NCBI GenBank assembly: GCA_949498985.1
Contig: CATECQ010000019.1
Span: 24,787 to 88,786 of the forward strand
Reading direction: 5' to 3'
DNA length: 64,000 nt
From: Glaciecola sp. HTCC2999
Lineage (GTDB): Bacteria > Pseudomonadota > Gammaproteobacteria > Enterobacterales > Alteromonadaceae
Positions 1 through 8,752 of this stretch are shown here, one piece after another. The notes beneath the pieces were generated by a model. That model was not told the DNA's origin, did no database searches, and was given only the letters and a program-made list of their open reading frames with translations. The first letter of the stretch is position 1. Each line of letters starts with the position of its first letter. A program made the translations under genes and the position numbers.

Positions 1-585
1 CTGGTCATGGACATTTCAAGTTTTTTACAAGCTTCATGGATGTGGGTCGTCGGCTTACTCATATTAAGTGTCATTATAATACAACGTTTACTTACCGTCC
101 CAACAATGCAATTACGCTTTCACAAATGGCTTTTGACTCTCCCTTTATTAGGCAAAGTAAATCGAGGCTTAAACACCGCTCGCTTTGCACGAACATTATC
201 TATTTTAACCGCTAGCGCTGTCCCTTTATTAGAAGCAATGAAAATTGCCAGTGATGTATTACTTAATCGTCATATTAAGGCTCAAGTCTCTGAATCCGCG
301 GTGATGGTTAAAGAAGGTGCTAGCCTCAGAGCGGCATTAGATAAAACTAACATGTTTCCACCCATGATGATGCATATGATTGCATCAGGTGAGCGTTCAG
401 GTGAGTTACAACAAATGTTAGCACGGGCAGCAGATAATCAAGACCGTGAATTTGAATCTTTGGTCGGCGTATCTCTCAAAGTCTTTGAGCCTTTGTTGAT
501 CGTTTCCATGGCAGGTATAGTATTATTTATCGTACTCGCCATCCTCCAACCTATAATTGCACTTAATAGTATGGTGAATATGTAA
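1..585 (+). CDS. gspF: Type II secretion inner-membrane platform protein GspF, 3' part
   Basis: This is the C-terminal 194 codons of GspF, the polytopic inner-membrane platform protein that couples the secretion ATPase to pseudopilus assembly. The reading frame is open from base 1, so the gene starts outside the window; family members are about 400 residues. Visible are a membrane segment near the start (VVGLLILSVIIIQRLL), the second cytoplasmic T2SSF helical domain with the family signature ARTLSILTASAVPLLEAM, and a last membrane helix (LLIVSMAGIVLFIVLAIL). The stop codon overlaps the gspG start as TAATG, indicating translational coupling within the gsp operon. Identification is firm from the signature and from the seven gsp genes that follow. 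Confidence 0.95.
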   Translation: MVMDISSFLQASWMWVVGLLILSVIIIQRLLTVPTMQLRFHKWLLTLPLLGKVNRGLNTARFARTLSILTASAVPLLEAMKIASDVLLNRHIKAQVSESAVMVKEGASLRAALDKTNMFPPMMMHMIASGERSGELQQMLARAADNQDREFESLVGVSLKVFEPLLIVSMAGIVLFIVLAILQPIIALNSMVNM

Positions 586-1013
586 TGAAAAAATCCACTG
601 GTTTTACCCTTATCGAAGTCATGGTCGTATTAGTGATCATTGGAATTATGGCCTCTATGGTTGTGCCTCAAATTCTTGGTAATCAAGAAGAAGCACAACT
701 TAAAAAAGCAGCTATCGACATCCAAACCTTAGAAGGTGCAATGCAGATGTACAAGCTTAATAACAACCGCTTTCCTACTACCGAACAAGGTTTAGACGCG
801 TTAGTCAACGAACCAACTATCGATCCTATTCCACGCGCGTTTCGTGAAGGAGGCTATATTCAACGCTTACCAACCGATCCTTGGGGTAATGACTACCAAC
901 TGATTTCTCCTGGAGAAGTGGGTGCAATTGATATCTTTTCAAACGGTCCTGACATGGAACCTGGTACGGATGATGACATCGGTACGTGGAACCTAAATGA
1001 CTACTTAAATTAA
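585..1013 (+). CDS. gspG: Major pseudopilin GspG
   Basis: GspG is the major subunit of the type II secretion pseudopilus. The 142-residue protein has a very short leader (MKKSTG) followed by FTLIEVMVVLVIIGIMA, the prepilin-peptidase cleavage motif G^FTLIE with Glu at +5 and the hydrophobic assembly helix. The C-terminal part has the Asp-rich loop (FSNGPDMEPGTDDDIGTWN) that binds calcium in known GspG structures. Length is normal. It overlaps the gspF stop by one base and precedes gspH by 18 bases, in the standard gspF-G-H order. Confidence 0.97.
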   Translation: MKKSTGFTLIEVMVVLVIIGIMASMVVPQILGNQEEAQLKKAAIDIQTLEGAMQMYKLNNNRFPTTEQGLDALVNEPTIDPIPRAFREGGYIQRLPTDPWGNDYQLISPGEVGAIDIFSNGPDMEPGTDDDIGTWNLNDYLN

Positions 1014-1031
1014 TCTGATTTAATTAAGCTC

Positions 1032-1649
1032 ATGCTATCACGCCGACATTCATCTGGATTCACTCTAATCGAGATCATGTTGGTACTGGTGATCATGGGT
1101 TTAGTGGCAGGTTATGTTGTAGTGAATGCCTTTGGTAATGACCCGCAAGACAAACTTAAAAATGAAGCTCTGCGTTTTCACGCTGTCGCAACACTGGCTT
1201 CTGATTTTGCCGTTCTAAATCAAATAGAATTTGGACTGGTAATTGATGATCAACGTAATTCGTATAAATTTGTCTTTTTAGATGACAATGATAAGTGGGT
1301 CGATGTCCCAGATAATCCAGCTTTTGTAGAGCGTGAAATACCTGAAGAAATGCAAATACAGTTACTATTAGATGGATTTGAATGGGAGTCAGAAGAAACT
1401 CTCTTTTCGAGTGAATCTTTGTTCAGTGAAGCACTGTCTGTATCTACTGACAGTGTACAAATTGGCAATGAAGAAGATATGCCTCCTCCACCTCCACAAG
1501 TAATGTTTCTTTCCAGCGGTGATTTAACCGAATTCACCTTACGCTTTCGCTTTTTTGACCTTCAAATATCGGATGCTGAATTTACTGTAAGCTCTAAAGG
1601 GTATCTACCTTTAATCAATGATATTGCATTATTGGAAGCAGCATCGTGA
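1032..1649 (+). CDS. gspH: Minor pseudopilin GspH
   Basis: GspH is a minor pseudopilin. The leader MLSRRHSSG ends in the cleavage motif G^FTLIEIMLVLVIMGLVAG with Glu +5. The gene sits between gspG and gspI as usual. At 205 residues it is somewhat long: residues about 117-155 form a Glu/Ser-rich stretch ending in five consecutive prolines, which I read as an exposed loop inside the C-terminal beta domain. The call rests on the pilin N-terminus and gene order; the C-terminal half is poorly conserved in this family. The stop overlaps the gspI start (GTGA). Confidence 0.92.
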   Translation: MLSRRHSSGFTLIEIMLVLVIMGLVAGYVVVNAFGNDPQDKLKNEALRFHAVATLASDFAVLNQIEFGLVIDDQRNSYKFVFLDDNDKWVDVPDNPAFVEREIPEEMQIQLLLDGFEWESEETLFSSESLFSEALSVSTDSVQIGNEEDMPPPPPQVMFLSSGDLTEFTLRFRFFDLQISDAEFTVSSKGYLPLINDIALLEAAS

Positions 1650-2053
1650 AGCCAGAATTCCAACAAAACCTCGCACGTCAACGTGGTATGACTTTAATTG
1701 AAGTCATGGTTGCTTTACTTATATTTGGTTTAGCTGGAACTGCTGTGATGAAAGCGGCGACTGAGAACCTGACCAGCGTCAGCCAACTCCAAGATATTAC
1801 GCTTGCCACTTTTGTAGCGAACAATCGTCTTACCCAATTGCATTTAGAACAAGAATGGCCTATCCGCAATAATCAAAAAGGTGACATGGAAATAGCTGAA
1901 GTAAAATGGTACTGGCAACAAACAGTCACGAAAACCCAAGAAAACGATTTAGTTCAAGTGCGTATCAGCGTAGCCGTCGATGCTGAGTATCAGCAAATGG
2001 TCACAGATGTGGTCAGTTTTTTTGGTAAGCCCTCGACATCAGGAGGGCTTTAA
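1646..2053 (+). CDS. gspI: Minor pseudopilin GspI
   Basis: GspI belongs to the GspI-J-K complex at the tip of the pseudopilus. The 135-residue protein has the leader MKPEFQQNLARQRG and the cleavage motif G^MTLIEVMVALLIFGLAG, followed by the typical short globular domain. I use the GTG start at 1646, which overlaps the gspH stop by four bases and leaves a normal leader length. The stop overlaps the gspJ ATG (TAATG), so gspH, gspI and gspJ appear translationally coupled. Confidence 0.94.
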   Translation: MKPEFQQNLARQRGMTLIEVMVALLIFGLAGTAVMKAATENLTSVSQLQDITLATFVANNRLTQLHLEQEWPIRNNQKGDMEIAEVKWYWQQTVTKTQENDLVQVRISVAVDAEYQQMVTDVVSFFGKPSTSGGL

Positions 2054-2772
2054 TGCAATCCTCTAGGGCTTCTTATGGTTTTACGCTCATCGAAATTCTG
2101 GTCGCGATTTTAATTTTTTCTTTAATCGCCTCTGCATCTACCGCTGTGCTTTATAATGTCATTCAAGCCTCAGAACAGTCTAAAGCGAGTATCGAGCGCT
2201 TACAGATGCTGCAACGAACTATGACGACTATCGAACGTGACTTACTCCAAGCGGTCAATCGCCCACCTCGGATTGATGGAGTAGATGACAATAGTATTGT
2301 CTTTCGTGGCGGCCTGGGGGTCATGAATAGCACCCATGATGGTGTCAGTTTTGTTCGAAATGGATGGCAAAATCCAATGTGGCGCTTACCCCGATCTAAC
2401 ATGCAAGGTGTCGCTTATCGCTTGAGTGATGAGCAAGTATTGGAGCGATTGCATACAACGTTTGTGGATAATGATTCGGGCGTAGAACCTAAAATTAGAC
2501 CTTTATTAACTGGTGTGACTGATCTTAATATCGAATTTATGCGTGCCAAAAATGCCCGTAATGAAATTGTTTGGGATGAAACCTACACAGAAAATAGTGT
2601 ACCTAAAGGTGTCGCAGTAGAAATCACCACGAAAGATTTTGGGCTGATCCGAAGAGAATTTGCATTGTTAGATCCACCTGTGATTGTCCCTACTTCCAAG
2701 GTCAACGGGAGCTCGAATAATGCCCCATCAGAGCAAAACAGCCCGGAAGCAAGCCAAGGAGGCAGTCAATGA
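2053..2772 (+). CDS. gspJ: Minor pseudopilin GspJ
   Basis: GspJ is a minor pseudopilin that forms the tip complex with GspI and GspK. The leader MQSSRASYG precedes G^FTLIEILVAILIFSLIASA with Glu +5. The region after the helix contains the family pattern LQRTMTTIERDLLQAVNRP, the expected helix extension. The last about 25 residues are low-complexity (Ser/Asn/Gln/Gly-rich), probably disordered. At 239 residues it is of normal length. It overlaps the gspK start by four bases. Confidence 0.94.
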   Translation: MQSSRASYGFTLIEILVAILIFSLIASASTAVLYNVIQASEQSKASIERLQMLQRTMTTIERDLLQAVNRPPRIDGVDDNSIVFRGGLGVMNSTHDGVSFVRNGWQNPMWRLPRSNMQGVAYRLSDEQVLERLHTTFVDNDSGVEPKIRPLLTGVTDLNIEFMRAKNARNEIVWDETYTENSVPKGVAVEITTKDFGLIRREFALLDPPVIVPTSKVNGSSNNAPSEQNSPEASQGGSQ

Positions 2773-3758
2773 GACCGCTTCACTCGCAGCAACGTGGTAT
2801 GGCATTGCTGATCGTGCTATTTATTGTTGCTTTAGTCAGTATATTAGCCACCGAAATGGGCTCCAGATTACAATTACAAGTTCAACGTGTAGCAAACATT
2901 AAAGATAACAATCAAGCCTACTGGTATAGTATCGGAGCAGAGGCCTTTGCAATGCTGTCGATTAAAGACTTGTATGAACTAGATGATGGAGTGATCCATG
3001 CCAATCAACCATGGGCAATGCCGCTCGTATACCCCATTGAAAATGGACAAATTACTGCAACCATTGCTGATGCCCAAGCCTGTTTTAACATCAACGCACT
3101 TGCCAAAGAACCTGATAGTAACAATACATTAGGCACTAACCGCCCATCGTTAGAAATGGATGCATTTAATGCTCTCATTAGAGAACTGACGAATGGTGAT
3201 ACTTATGCTGCAGATGTATTGACAGATTCAATTGTAGACTATTTGGATGAAAATACGGTTGCGCGCACGAATGGCGCTGAAGATAATACCTACTTAGGAA
3301 AGTCTCATCCTTACCTCAGCGCTAATACCTTGCTTAGCGAAGTATCTGAACTGCGCTTAATCAATGGTGTGAATTTAGCCTGGTTTGAAGCATTATTAGA
3401 TTATGTCTGCGTTTTACCCAATAATCCGAATCTTGTCGTTAATGTCAATTCACTCACAACTGATGATGCGATACTACTTGGTGCGTTAACCGGCTTATCG
3501 ATCTCCGATGCTCGGTCTTTAATTGAATCACGACCTGAAAATGGGTATGAAAATCCAACTGATTTTTTTGGTGAATCGGAGATGACAGGGTTATCATTAC
3601 CCAAATCACAAATGGCATGGTTTGATACTACAACAGAGTATTTTACCTTAACGACAATAACTCAGTATAATGACACTCAATTCGCTTTAACTAGTTTGTT
3701 ACATGTTGCGAAACAAAAAGATGTTAGTGTATTGCAACGTACTTTTGGGAGACGGTAG
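2769..3758 (+). CDS. gspK: Pseudopilus tip protein GspK
   Basis: GspK is the large minor pseudopilin placed at the very tip of the pseudopilus. After a leader MRPLHSQQRG comes G^MALLIVLFIVALVSILA. Position +5 is Ile rather than Glu, the known hallmark of GspK, which has no preceding subunit to pair with. The 329-residue length and the two-lobed alpha domain with LNVN/SLTTDDA-like helix-hairpin-helix features fit the family. Three bases separate it from gspL. Confidence 0.94.
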   Translation: MRPLHSQQRGMALLIVLFIVALVSILATEMGSRLQLQVQRVANIKDNNQAYWYSIGAEAFAMLSIKDLYELDDGVIHANQPWAMPLVYPIENGQITATIADAQACFNINALAKEPDSNNTLGTNRPSLEMDAFNALIRELTNGDTYAADVLTDSIVDYLDENTVARTNGAEDNTYLGKSHPYLSANTLLSEVSELRLINGVNLAWFEALLDYVCVLPNNPNLVVNVNSLTTDDAILLGALTGLSISDARSLIESRPENGYENPTDFFGESEMTGLSLPKSQMAWFDTTTEYFTLTTITQYNDTQFALTSLLHVAKQKDVSVLQRTFGRR

Positions 3759-3761
3759 CAC

Positions 3762-4997
3762 GTGGAAAAACTCATCCTTCGCTTAGGCGCAGATGCACAA
3801 ACGCCCATTGATTGGGCGATTTGGCAAACCACCGAACGTACGATCTTAGCTTCTGGCATATTACCTAATGCAGACGCTCTTGCGTCCTTACAAGAACGCG
3901 CCGCCGGTCGTCCTCTAACGGTCTTGGTACCATCCACTGAAGTTTTATTAAAGCTTGTTGACTTACCTCCAGGCGCATCTCGTAAGGTCATCCAATCTAT
4001 CGGCTTTATGCTCGAAGACGAAGTCGCTACGGATATAGATGATCAGTTTATCGCTTTAGGGCCGAAGCAAGGTAACCAGCAAGCAGTAGCTATTGTCGCC
4101 CATAATACCCTTAAGCAATGGCTCGAGTGGCTAGACGCAGCTCAACTGCATTGTGACGTAATGATACCGGATATATTGGCCTTACCCTACGCATCGATTG
4201 GTGCAGAAAAAGCAGGTGCGGAGCAAGTCGCAACAGCAAGTGTACTAACGATTCGAGAACAAGTATTGCTTCGAGATGGCACATGGTCAGGATTTTCCGG
4301 TGAAGCAGATTGGTTAATACCCATTGTATCCACACATTATGAACGACAACAGACGACTATCTCTCTGACACAATACACCGCGGATGATACATTTACTGAT
4401 CACCCTTATATTCAAACAGTCACAGCAGAACTCGAACTACCTATGCATATTCTCGCTGACGAAATATCGCATAATCGTTTGAATTTTAATTTGTGCCAAG
4501 GCCAATATCAGCAGCGTAAGCGCAGTTCAGGTCAGTGGCAATATTGGCGAAGTGTCGCCGCTGTTGCACTACTTGCATTAACGATAGGTATAATCGATAA
4601 AGGGATCACTATTTCACAGTTATCTACTCAAAATGAAGCACTTAATGCCCAGATTAAAGCTGATATTCAGGCCGGTTTCCCAAATATTGGCACCTATCGA
4701 GATGCTAGAAGAGCTATCACTCAATATGTTAAACGTATAGACAATATGGGCAGTGGCACATCGGGAATTGATATGCTGGCAAATCTTAGTGGCGCATTTG
4801 CCAATTCAGGTATCAAAGCACAATCACTGAAATTCAATCATGATCGCAGTGAATTAAGAATCCAAGCTCAGGCCAAAGCTTTTTCTAATCTAGAAACCTT
4901 TAAACAGCAAGCACAAGCAGCAGGCTACGTCGTTGAAGACGGTGCAATTAATAATCGCAATAATCTAGTCATTGGCACATTGACCATTAAAGGATGA
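3762..4997 (+). CDS. gspL: Type II secretion protein GspL
   Basis: GspL is a bitopic inner-membrane protein whose cytoplasmic actin-like half binds the GspE ATPase and whose periplasmic half pairs with GspM. The 411-residue protein begins with a GTG codon three bases after gspK. Residues 1 to about 240 are the cytoplasmic domain (contains LVDLPPGASRKVIQSIGFML), a single membrane helix follows (VAAVALLALTIGII) and the C-terminal periplasmic ferredoxin-like domain ends at VIGTLTIKG. Its stop overlaps the short spacer before gspM. Confidence 0.94.
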   Translation: MEKLILRLGADAQTPIDWAIWQTTERTILASGILPNADALASLQERAAGRPLTVLVPSTEVLLKLVDLPPGASRKVIQSIGFMLEDEVATDIDDQFIALGPKQGNQQAVAIVAHNTLKQWLEWLDAAQLHCDVMIPDILALPYASIGAEKAGAEQVATASVLTIREQVLLRDGTWSGFSGEADWLIPIVSTHYERQQTTISLTQYTADDTFTDHPYIQTVTAELELPMHILADEISHNRLNFNLCQGQYQQRKRSSGQWQYWRSVAAVALLALTIGIIDKGITISQLSTQNEALNAQIKADIQAGFPNIGTYRDARRAITQYVKRIDNMGSGTSGIDMLANLSGAFANSGIKAQSLKFNHDRSELRIQAQAKAFSNLETFKQQAQAAGYVVEDGAINNRNNLVIGTLTIKG

Positions 4998-5002
4998 TCA
5001 CA

Positions 5003-5488
5003 ATGAATAAACAAGCACTCCGTAATTGGTTTACCCAATTAGCCCCCCGAGAGCAAATATTGCTGAAAATCGGCAGTGTTATCCTTATTATTGGTGGATT
5101 TTATTGGCTCATTTGGGCACCTATGAATGAGAGTATTGAGCGTGAAACTAAGTTATTAGCCCAACAACAGGCACTTTCAACTTGGGTAGTGCAACAGCAA
5201 GCAAAGGTATTACAGTTTCGACGTCAAGGACCTGGCAAAGCCACTCTTAAGGGATCACTTGTCCAAGCTGTTAATCAAACTGCACGTGCAAGCAATATTA
5301 ACCTCACTCGTATGCAACCCAGTAATGATGAAGTACAAGTGTGGATAGATGAAGTGGGTTTTAACACATTGATGACTTGGCTAAGCAATTTGGACACCAC
5401 TGGTGTTCAAGTTCTGCAAGTTGATATTAGTGAATCTGGCACGCCAGGAAATGTCAAAGTAAGACGTTTACTATTAGGAAAATCATGA
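5003..5488 (+). CDS. gspM: Type II secretion protein GspM
   Basis: GspM is the small bitopic partner of GspL. One N-terminal membrane helix (ILLKIGSVILIIGGFYWLIW) follows a short cytoplasmic head that carries the family pattern LAPREQ, and the periplasmic domain has the LTRMQPS/VQVLQVDI pattern. I place the start at the second ATG (161 residues) because AAAGGA at 4989-4994 is eight bases upstream of it, while the first in-frame ATG at 4994 overlaps that ribosome binding site. It overlaps gspN by four bases. Confidence 0.92.
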   Translation: MNKQALRNWFTQLAPREQILLKIGSVILIIGGFYWLIWAPMNESIERETKLLAQQQALSTWVVQQQAKVLQFRRQGPGKATLKGSLVQAVNQTARASNINLTRMQPSNDEVQVWIDEVGFNTLMTWLSNLDTTGVQVLQVDISESGTPGNVKVRRLLLGKS

Positions 5489-6240
5489 AGTTACGCATTC
5501 TACCGATACTTGGATTTATTGGTTTACTTATTACATTATTAATTGCAACAGTACCTGCTAAGCAGGTCATTTATCGCATTGATTTTCCACCCGATTTAGG
5601 TGTCTATGAAGTCTCTGGAACGATATGGAAAGGCACTGCGGCAAGTGCATTAGTGCATAACCAAACTTTAAATAATGTCTCCTGGAATTTATCATTTTGG
5701 CCATTACTCACCGGTCAAGTTCACCTTGAAATAACAAGTAATAAACGCAATTCTGTTGCCGTCAATGGCTCGGTGAATCTAGGACTAATATCGCAACAAC
5801 TCATTTTTGATGATGTCAAAATACAGTTACCCGCTGAACTGATTTTCACGCAAGCACCATTACCAGTTCCAGTGATAGGCGCTGGTACTGTGAATATTAG
5901 AATTAATTCTGGTCGTTTTGATCTGACTCAAGCTATGCCGACTTGTTTAGATTTAGACGCACAAGGTATATGGAATAATGCGGGTGTATTAGCAACTAAT
6001 GGTATGGTTGACTTAGGTCAATTCGATGCACAAATGACTTGTAGTAACGAACAATATCGTATTAGTGTTGAGGAACCCAATGGCTTAGGTTTATCGTTCA
6101 TTGCTACAGGCAACAATCCACAAAATTTATCGGTCAATGGGCAATTTAAATTGCCGGATTCTTTACCAGAAGATATGCAAAGAGTCGGTCAATTCTTAGG
6201 TCAACCTGACGCCACCGGCTATAGCCAATTCACCTGGTAA
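5485..6240 (+). CDS. gspN: Type II secretion protein GspN
   Basis: GspN is an accessory inner-membrane protein found at the end of some gsp operons. The 251-residue protein has one N-terminal membrane helix (ILGFIGLLITLLIATV) and a long periplasmic part with beta-rich pattern ISGTIWKGTA-like text (VYEVSGTIWKGTAASALV) and a pair of cysteines (ACLDLD-like TCLDLD and MTCSNEQ). It is the last gene of the operon; 145 bases follow before the next gene. Confidence 0.9.
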   Translation: MKLRILPILGFIGLLITLLIATVPAKQVIYRIDFPPDLGVYEVSGTIWKGTAASALVHNQTLNNVSWNLSFWPLLTGQVHLEITSNKRNSVAVNGSVNLGLISQQLIFDDVKIQLPAELIFTQAPLPVPVIGAGTVNIRINSGRFDLTQAMPTCLDLDAQGIWNNAGVLATNGMVDLGQFDAQMTCSNEQYRISVEEPNGLGLSFIATGNNPQNLSVNGQFKLPDSLPEDMQRVGQFLGQPDATGYSQFTW

Positions 6241-6260
6241 ATTGCCTAGCAATCTAAAGT

Positions 6261-6286
6261 ACAAGGCGATTGGCACTTCACCTTGT
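6261..6286 (+). terminator. Weak hairpin after gspN
   Basis: Inverted repeat acaaggcg / caccttgt (one G-T pair) with a 10-base loop, 20 bases after the gspN stop. No T-run follows, so it would be at best a weak or Rho-assisted end of the gsp operon. Confidence 0.3.
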
Positions 6287-6343
6287 CTGGGCTTAAGTGA
6301 AAAATTATTTTAAAATGTAACAAATAATTTGCGAAATACCCAT

Positions 6344-6372
6344 TTGTCTACAATACTTATTTTATGTATATA
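6344..6372 (+). promoter_or_regulatory. Candidate promoter of the REC-GGDEF gene
   Basis: TTGTCT, a 17-base spacer and TATATA, 13 bases upstream of the ATG at 6386. The match to sigma-70 is fair; the distance to the start codon implies a very short leader. No clear Shine-Dalgarno sequence is visible. Confidence 0.35.
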
Positions 6373-6385
6373 AAATAATAGTTTT

Positions 6386-7375
6386 ATGGATATCTTGTCA
6401 CGCCAACCACAACCATTCAATACTGCACCGGAATCTCGTCTTCACCGGATTTTAGTTGTTGATGATTCTCCCGTGGATCTGCAGTTTATCCTCAATGGTT
6501 TATCAGATCACTACGAAGTATCATTTGCCACCTCAGCAAAAGAAGCCATCTGCTTAGCCCATCAGTTCCCTCAACCTGATTTAATCTTACTGGATGTTGT
6601 CATGCCTGAAACAGATGGATATACAACCTGTTCAAAGCTCAAAAATGACGTCAACACTCAGAATATTCCAGTTATTTTTGTCACCAGTTTGCAAGACACG
6701 ACCGATAAAACCAAAGGTTTTAATGCTGGAGCAGTTGATTACATCACTAAACCTTTACATCTAGCAGAATTAAATGCTCGAATACAAACGCATATTCGGC
6801 TTAAAGAACAATCTCAATACTTTGAATTCATCGCTAATTTTGACCCGCTAACTCATGTCCCTAACCGACGTAAATATAACGAAACTCTGCATCGTGAATG
6901 GGCTCGCTGTATTCGTTATGAGCAACCTATATCAATCATTATTATTGATATTGATTTTTTTAAACAATTTAACGAACGTCACGGTCATTCTGAGGGTGAC
7001 AACTGTTTAATTAAAGTGGCGCAATTGCTCGAAAAACAAGGCAACCGACCCACTGATTTATTTGCACGAGTGGGTGGCGAGGAATTTGTCATGCTACTGC
7101 CCGACTGCGACATAAAGGGGGCAGTTATTAAGGCAGAGAAAATGCTAGCGGTTATTAATAATGCTGAAATTCCCCATGGAGGGGTGGTGGGTCATACCTT
7201 TTTATCTGTGAGTTTAGGTGTCGCGTCCATCTCGCCTAATCAAAGCCAAGATGCAATATCATTATTCCAACAAGCAGATGATGCATTATTTAAGGCTAAA
7301 CGTAATGGCAGGAATCGTATTGCCATCGCCCAAACCAATAACATTGCAGACATAAGTAGACACTCAGCTATATGA
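6386..7375 (+). CDS. Response regulator with GGDEF (diguanylate cyclase) output
   Basis: A 329-residue REC-GGDEF protein predicted to make cyclic di-GMP in response to phosphorylation. The receiver domain spans about residues 20-137: acidic pair D26/D27, phospho-acceptor D70 in LILLDVVMPETDGY, T100 and K122. The GGDEF domain spans about 150-315: metal-binding segment DIDFFKQFNERHGHSEGD, active site GGEEF at 230-234, and an intact RxxD inhibitory site (RPTD, 221-224). All key residues are present, so it should be an active, product-inhibited diguanylate cyclase. No histidine kinase is encoded nearby and it is not part of the gsp operon, so the upstream signal is unknown. Confidence 0.93.
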   Translation: MDILSRQPQPFNTAPESRLHRILVVDDSPVDLQFILNGLSDHYEVSFATSAKEAICLAHQFPQPDLILLDVVMPETDGYTTCSKLKNDVNTQNIPVIFVTSLQDTTDKTKGFNAGAVDYITKPLHLAELNARIQTHIRLKEQSQYFEFIANFDPLTHVPNRRKYNETLHREWARCIRYEQPISIIIIDIDFFKQFNERHGHSEGDNCLIKVAQLLEKQGNRPTDLFARVGGEEFVMLLPDCDIKGAVIKAEKMLAVINNAEIPHGGVVGHTFLSVSLGVASISPNQSQDAISLFQQADDALFKAKRNGRNRIAIAQTNNIADISRHSAI

Positions 7376-7385
7376 CTTTAAACAT

Positions 7386-8063
7386 TTACTTGATAATAAA
7401 CGGTATCTCATCGCGATAATCGATGATACTCGGAAATTCAGTCACCCCTCGGTTGGGTTTTTTGCTATCAGGGTTTTCCACACATAATAGATGTTTAATT
7501 CCGTAGGTTTTGGCCGCGTGTAAAATGGGGATACTGTCATCCACAAATAATGTCGTTTGAGGATTAAAATCCACATCCTGATGAAGTGCTTGCCATAAAG
7601 CTTGTGACTCTTTGGTCACCCCATAATCATGCGTCGAGATAAGACGTGTAATATGCTGATCCAATGCAGTCAGCTCCACTTTCAATGACAAGCCTCCACG
7701 ATGAGCATTCGTCACTAAGATGACATCTTTACCACTGTCTCGTAATGCGTCCAAAAAAGGAATTGTATCAGGACGCATCTGGATCAAGTGCTGAATTTCT
7801 CGTTTAGCCGACATAATATCTAAGCCGAGTAATGCTTGCCAATAATCTAAACAATACCACTGTAATGTTCCTGCAACTCGGGTTAATTCAGTATCCATAA
7901 AAGCTTTAGCCTCAGACACCGATTGACCTTTTTGAGCTGCTATTTTTTGCGGGATAAGTTCCAACCAGAAGTATGAGTCAAAGTACAAATCTAATAATGT
8001 ACCATCCATATCTAATAGCACTGTCTCAATCTCGTGCCACGGCACTAATGGGTTGGAATACAT
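7386..8063 (-). CDS. yrfG: GMP/IMP nucleotidase YrfG (HAD family)
   Basis: HAD-superfamily hydrolase of the YrfG family, which dephosphorylates purine mononucleotides. Motif I is VLLDMDGTLLDL, motif II is VTNAH and motif IV is TLFVDDSIPIL. I use the ATG at 8061-8063 (225 residues), since AAGGA lies just upstream on this strand and YrfG proteins are about 222 residues; a longer reading frame to 8216 would run into the divergent nudE gene. It is divergent from nudE, as in many enteric and marine gammaproteobacteria. Confidence 0.9.
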   Translation of the reverse strand: MYSNPLVPWHEIETVLLDMDGTLLDLYFDSYFWLELIPQKIAAQKGQSVSEAKAFMDTELTRVAGTLQWYCLDYWQALLGLDIMSAKREIQHLIQMRPDTIPFLDALRDSGKDVILVTNAHRGGLSLKVELTALDQHITRLISTHDYGVTKESQALWQALHQDVDFNPQTTLFVDDSIPILHAAKTYGIKHLLCVENPDSKKPNRGVTEFPSIIDYRDEIPFIIK

Positions 8064-8139
8064 CAACTTTTCCTTATAAATGGGGATGAAACAGGGTATG
8101 ATAATTTCACTTTCAGTCATAGTGTAGCGTAATTCATTG

Positions 8140-8700
8140 ATGAGCAAAATAGACCCAAACAAACCGTTACCGACGATCACCGATCGAAGTATTGTTGCGC
8201 AAAGTCGATTCTTCAATGTTGAACAAGTTGATTTAACATTTTCTAATGGTGCAACTCGTCAGTTTGAAAGGATGGCGGGTAAAGGCCACGGTGCAGTGAT
8301 GATTGTTCCTTTTGCTGATGATGATCATATTTTATTGATTCGTGAATATGGCGCTGGGACACATGCTTATGAACTTGGTTTTCCCAAGGGTTTGATCGAT
8401 GCAGGTGAAACCCCTTTTGAAGCTGCGAACCGAGAACTCAAAGAAGAAGCGGGGTTTGGGGCTCATCACTTATCTGACCTGATGAAAGTCAGTATGGCTC
8501 CAACCTTTTTTAATGCTAGAATGCATGTTGTCGTTGCCAAGGATTTATATCCGGAAAGCCTCGAAGGGGATGAACCAGAACCGCTAGAAGTCGTAAAATG
8601 GCCGCTGGCAAATATTGATGAATTATTGGCTCGTGATGATTTTACCGAAGCCCGAAGTATCGCTGCATTGTTATTAGTTGAGAAGCAACTTAGAACTTAA
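8140..8700 (+). CDS. nudE: ADP compounds hydrolase NudE (Nudix)
   Basis: Nudix hydrolase that cleaves ADP-ribose, NADH and similar ADP-linked compounds to AMP. The Nudix box is complete: GLIDAGETPFEAANREL then KEEAGFG. The family text VKVSMAPTFFN-like (MKVSMAPTFFNARMHVVVA) and DLYPESLEGDEPEPLEVV matches E. coli NudE almost word for word. I use ATG 8140 (186 residues, the E. coli length) rather than the adjacent TTG at 8137. Only 76 bases separate it from divergent yrfG, so their promoters must overlap. Confidence 0.95.
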   Translation: MSKIDPNKPLPTITDRSIVAQSRFFNVEQVDLTFSNGATRQFERMAGKGHGAVMIVPFADDDHILLIREYGAGTHAYELGFPKGLIDAGETPFEAANRELKEEAGFGAHHLSDLMKVSMAPTFFNARMHVVVAKDLYPESLEGDEPEPLEVVKWPLANIDELLARDDFTEARSIAALLLVEKQLRT

Positions 8701-8752
8701 AAATACATATGGTGTGTCATGGATAAACACCCATTACTCAGTAGGACCCAAG

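Noticed and set aside
6261..6286. Strong terminator after gspN
   Set aside because: The stem has a G-T pair and no T-run, so I list it only as a weak hairpin.
8064..8216. 51-codon N-terminal extension of YrfG
   Set aside because: It overlaps the divergent nudE start, and a good ribosome binding site precedes the ATG at 8063.
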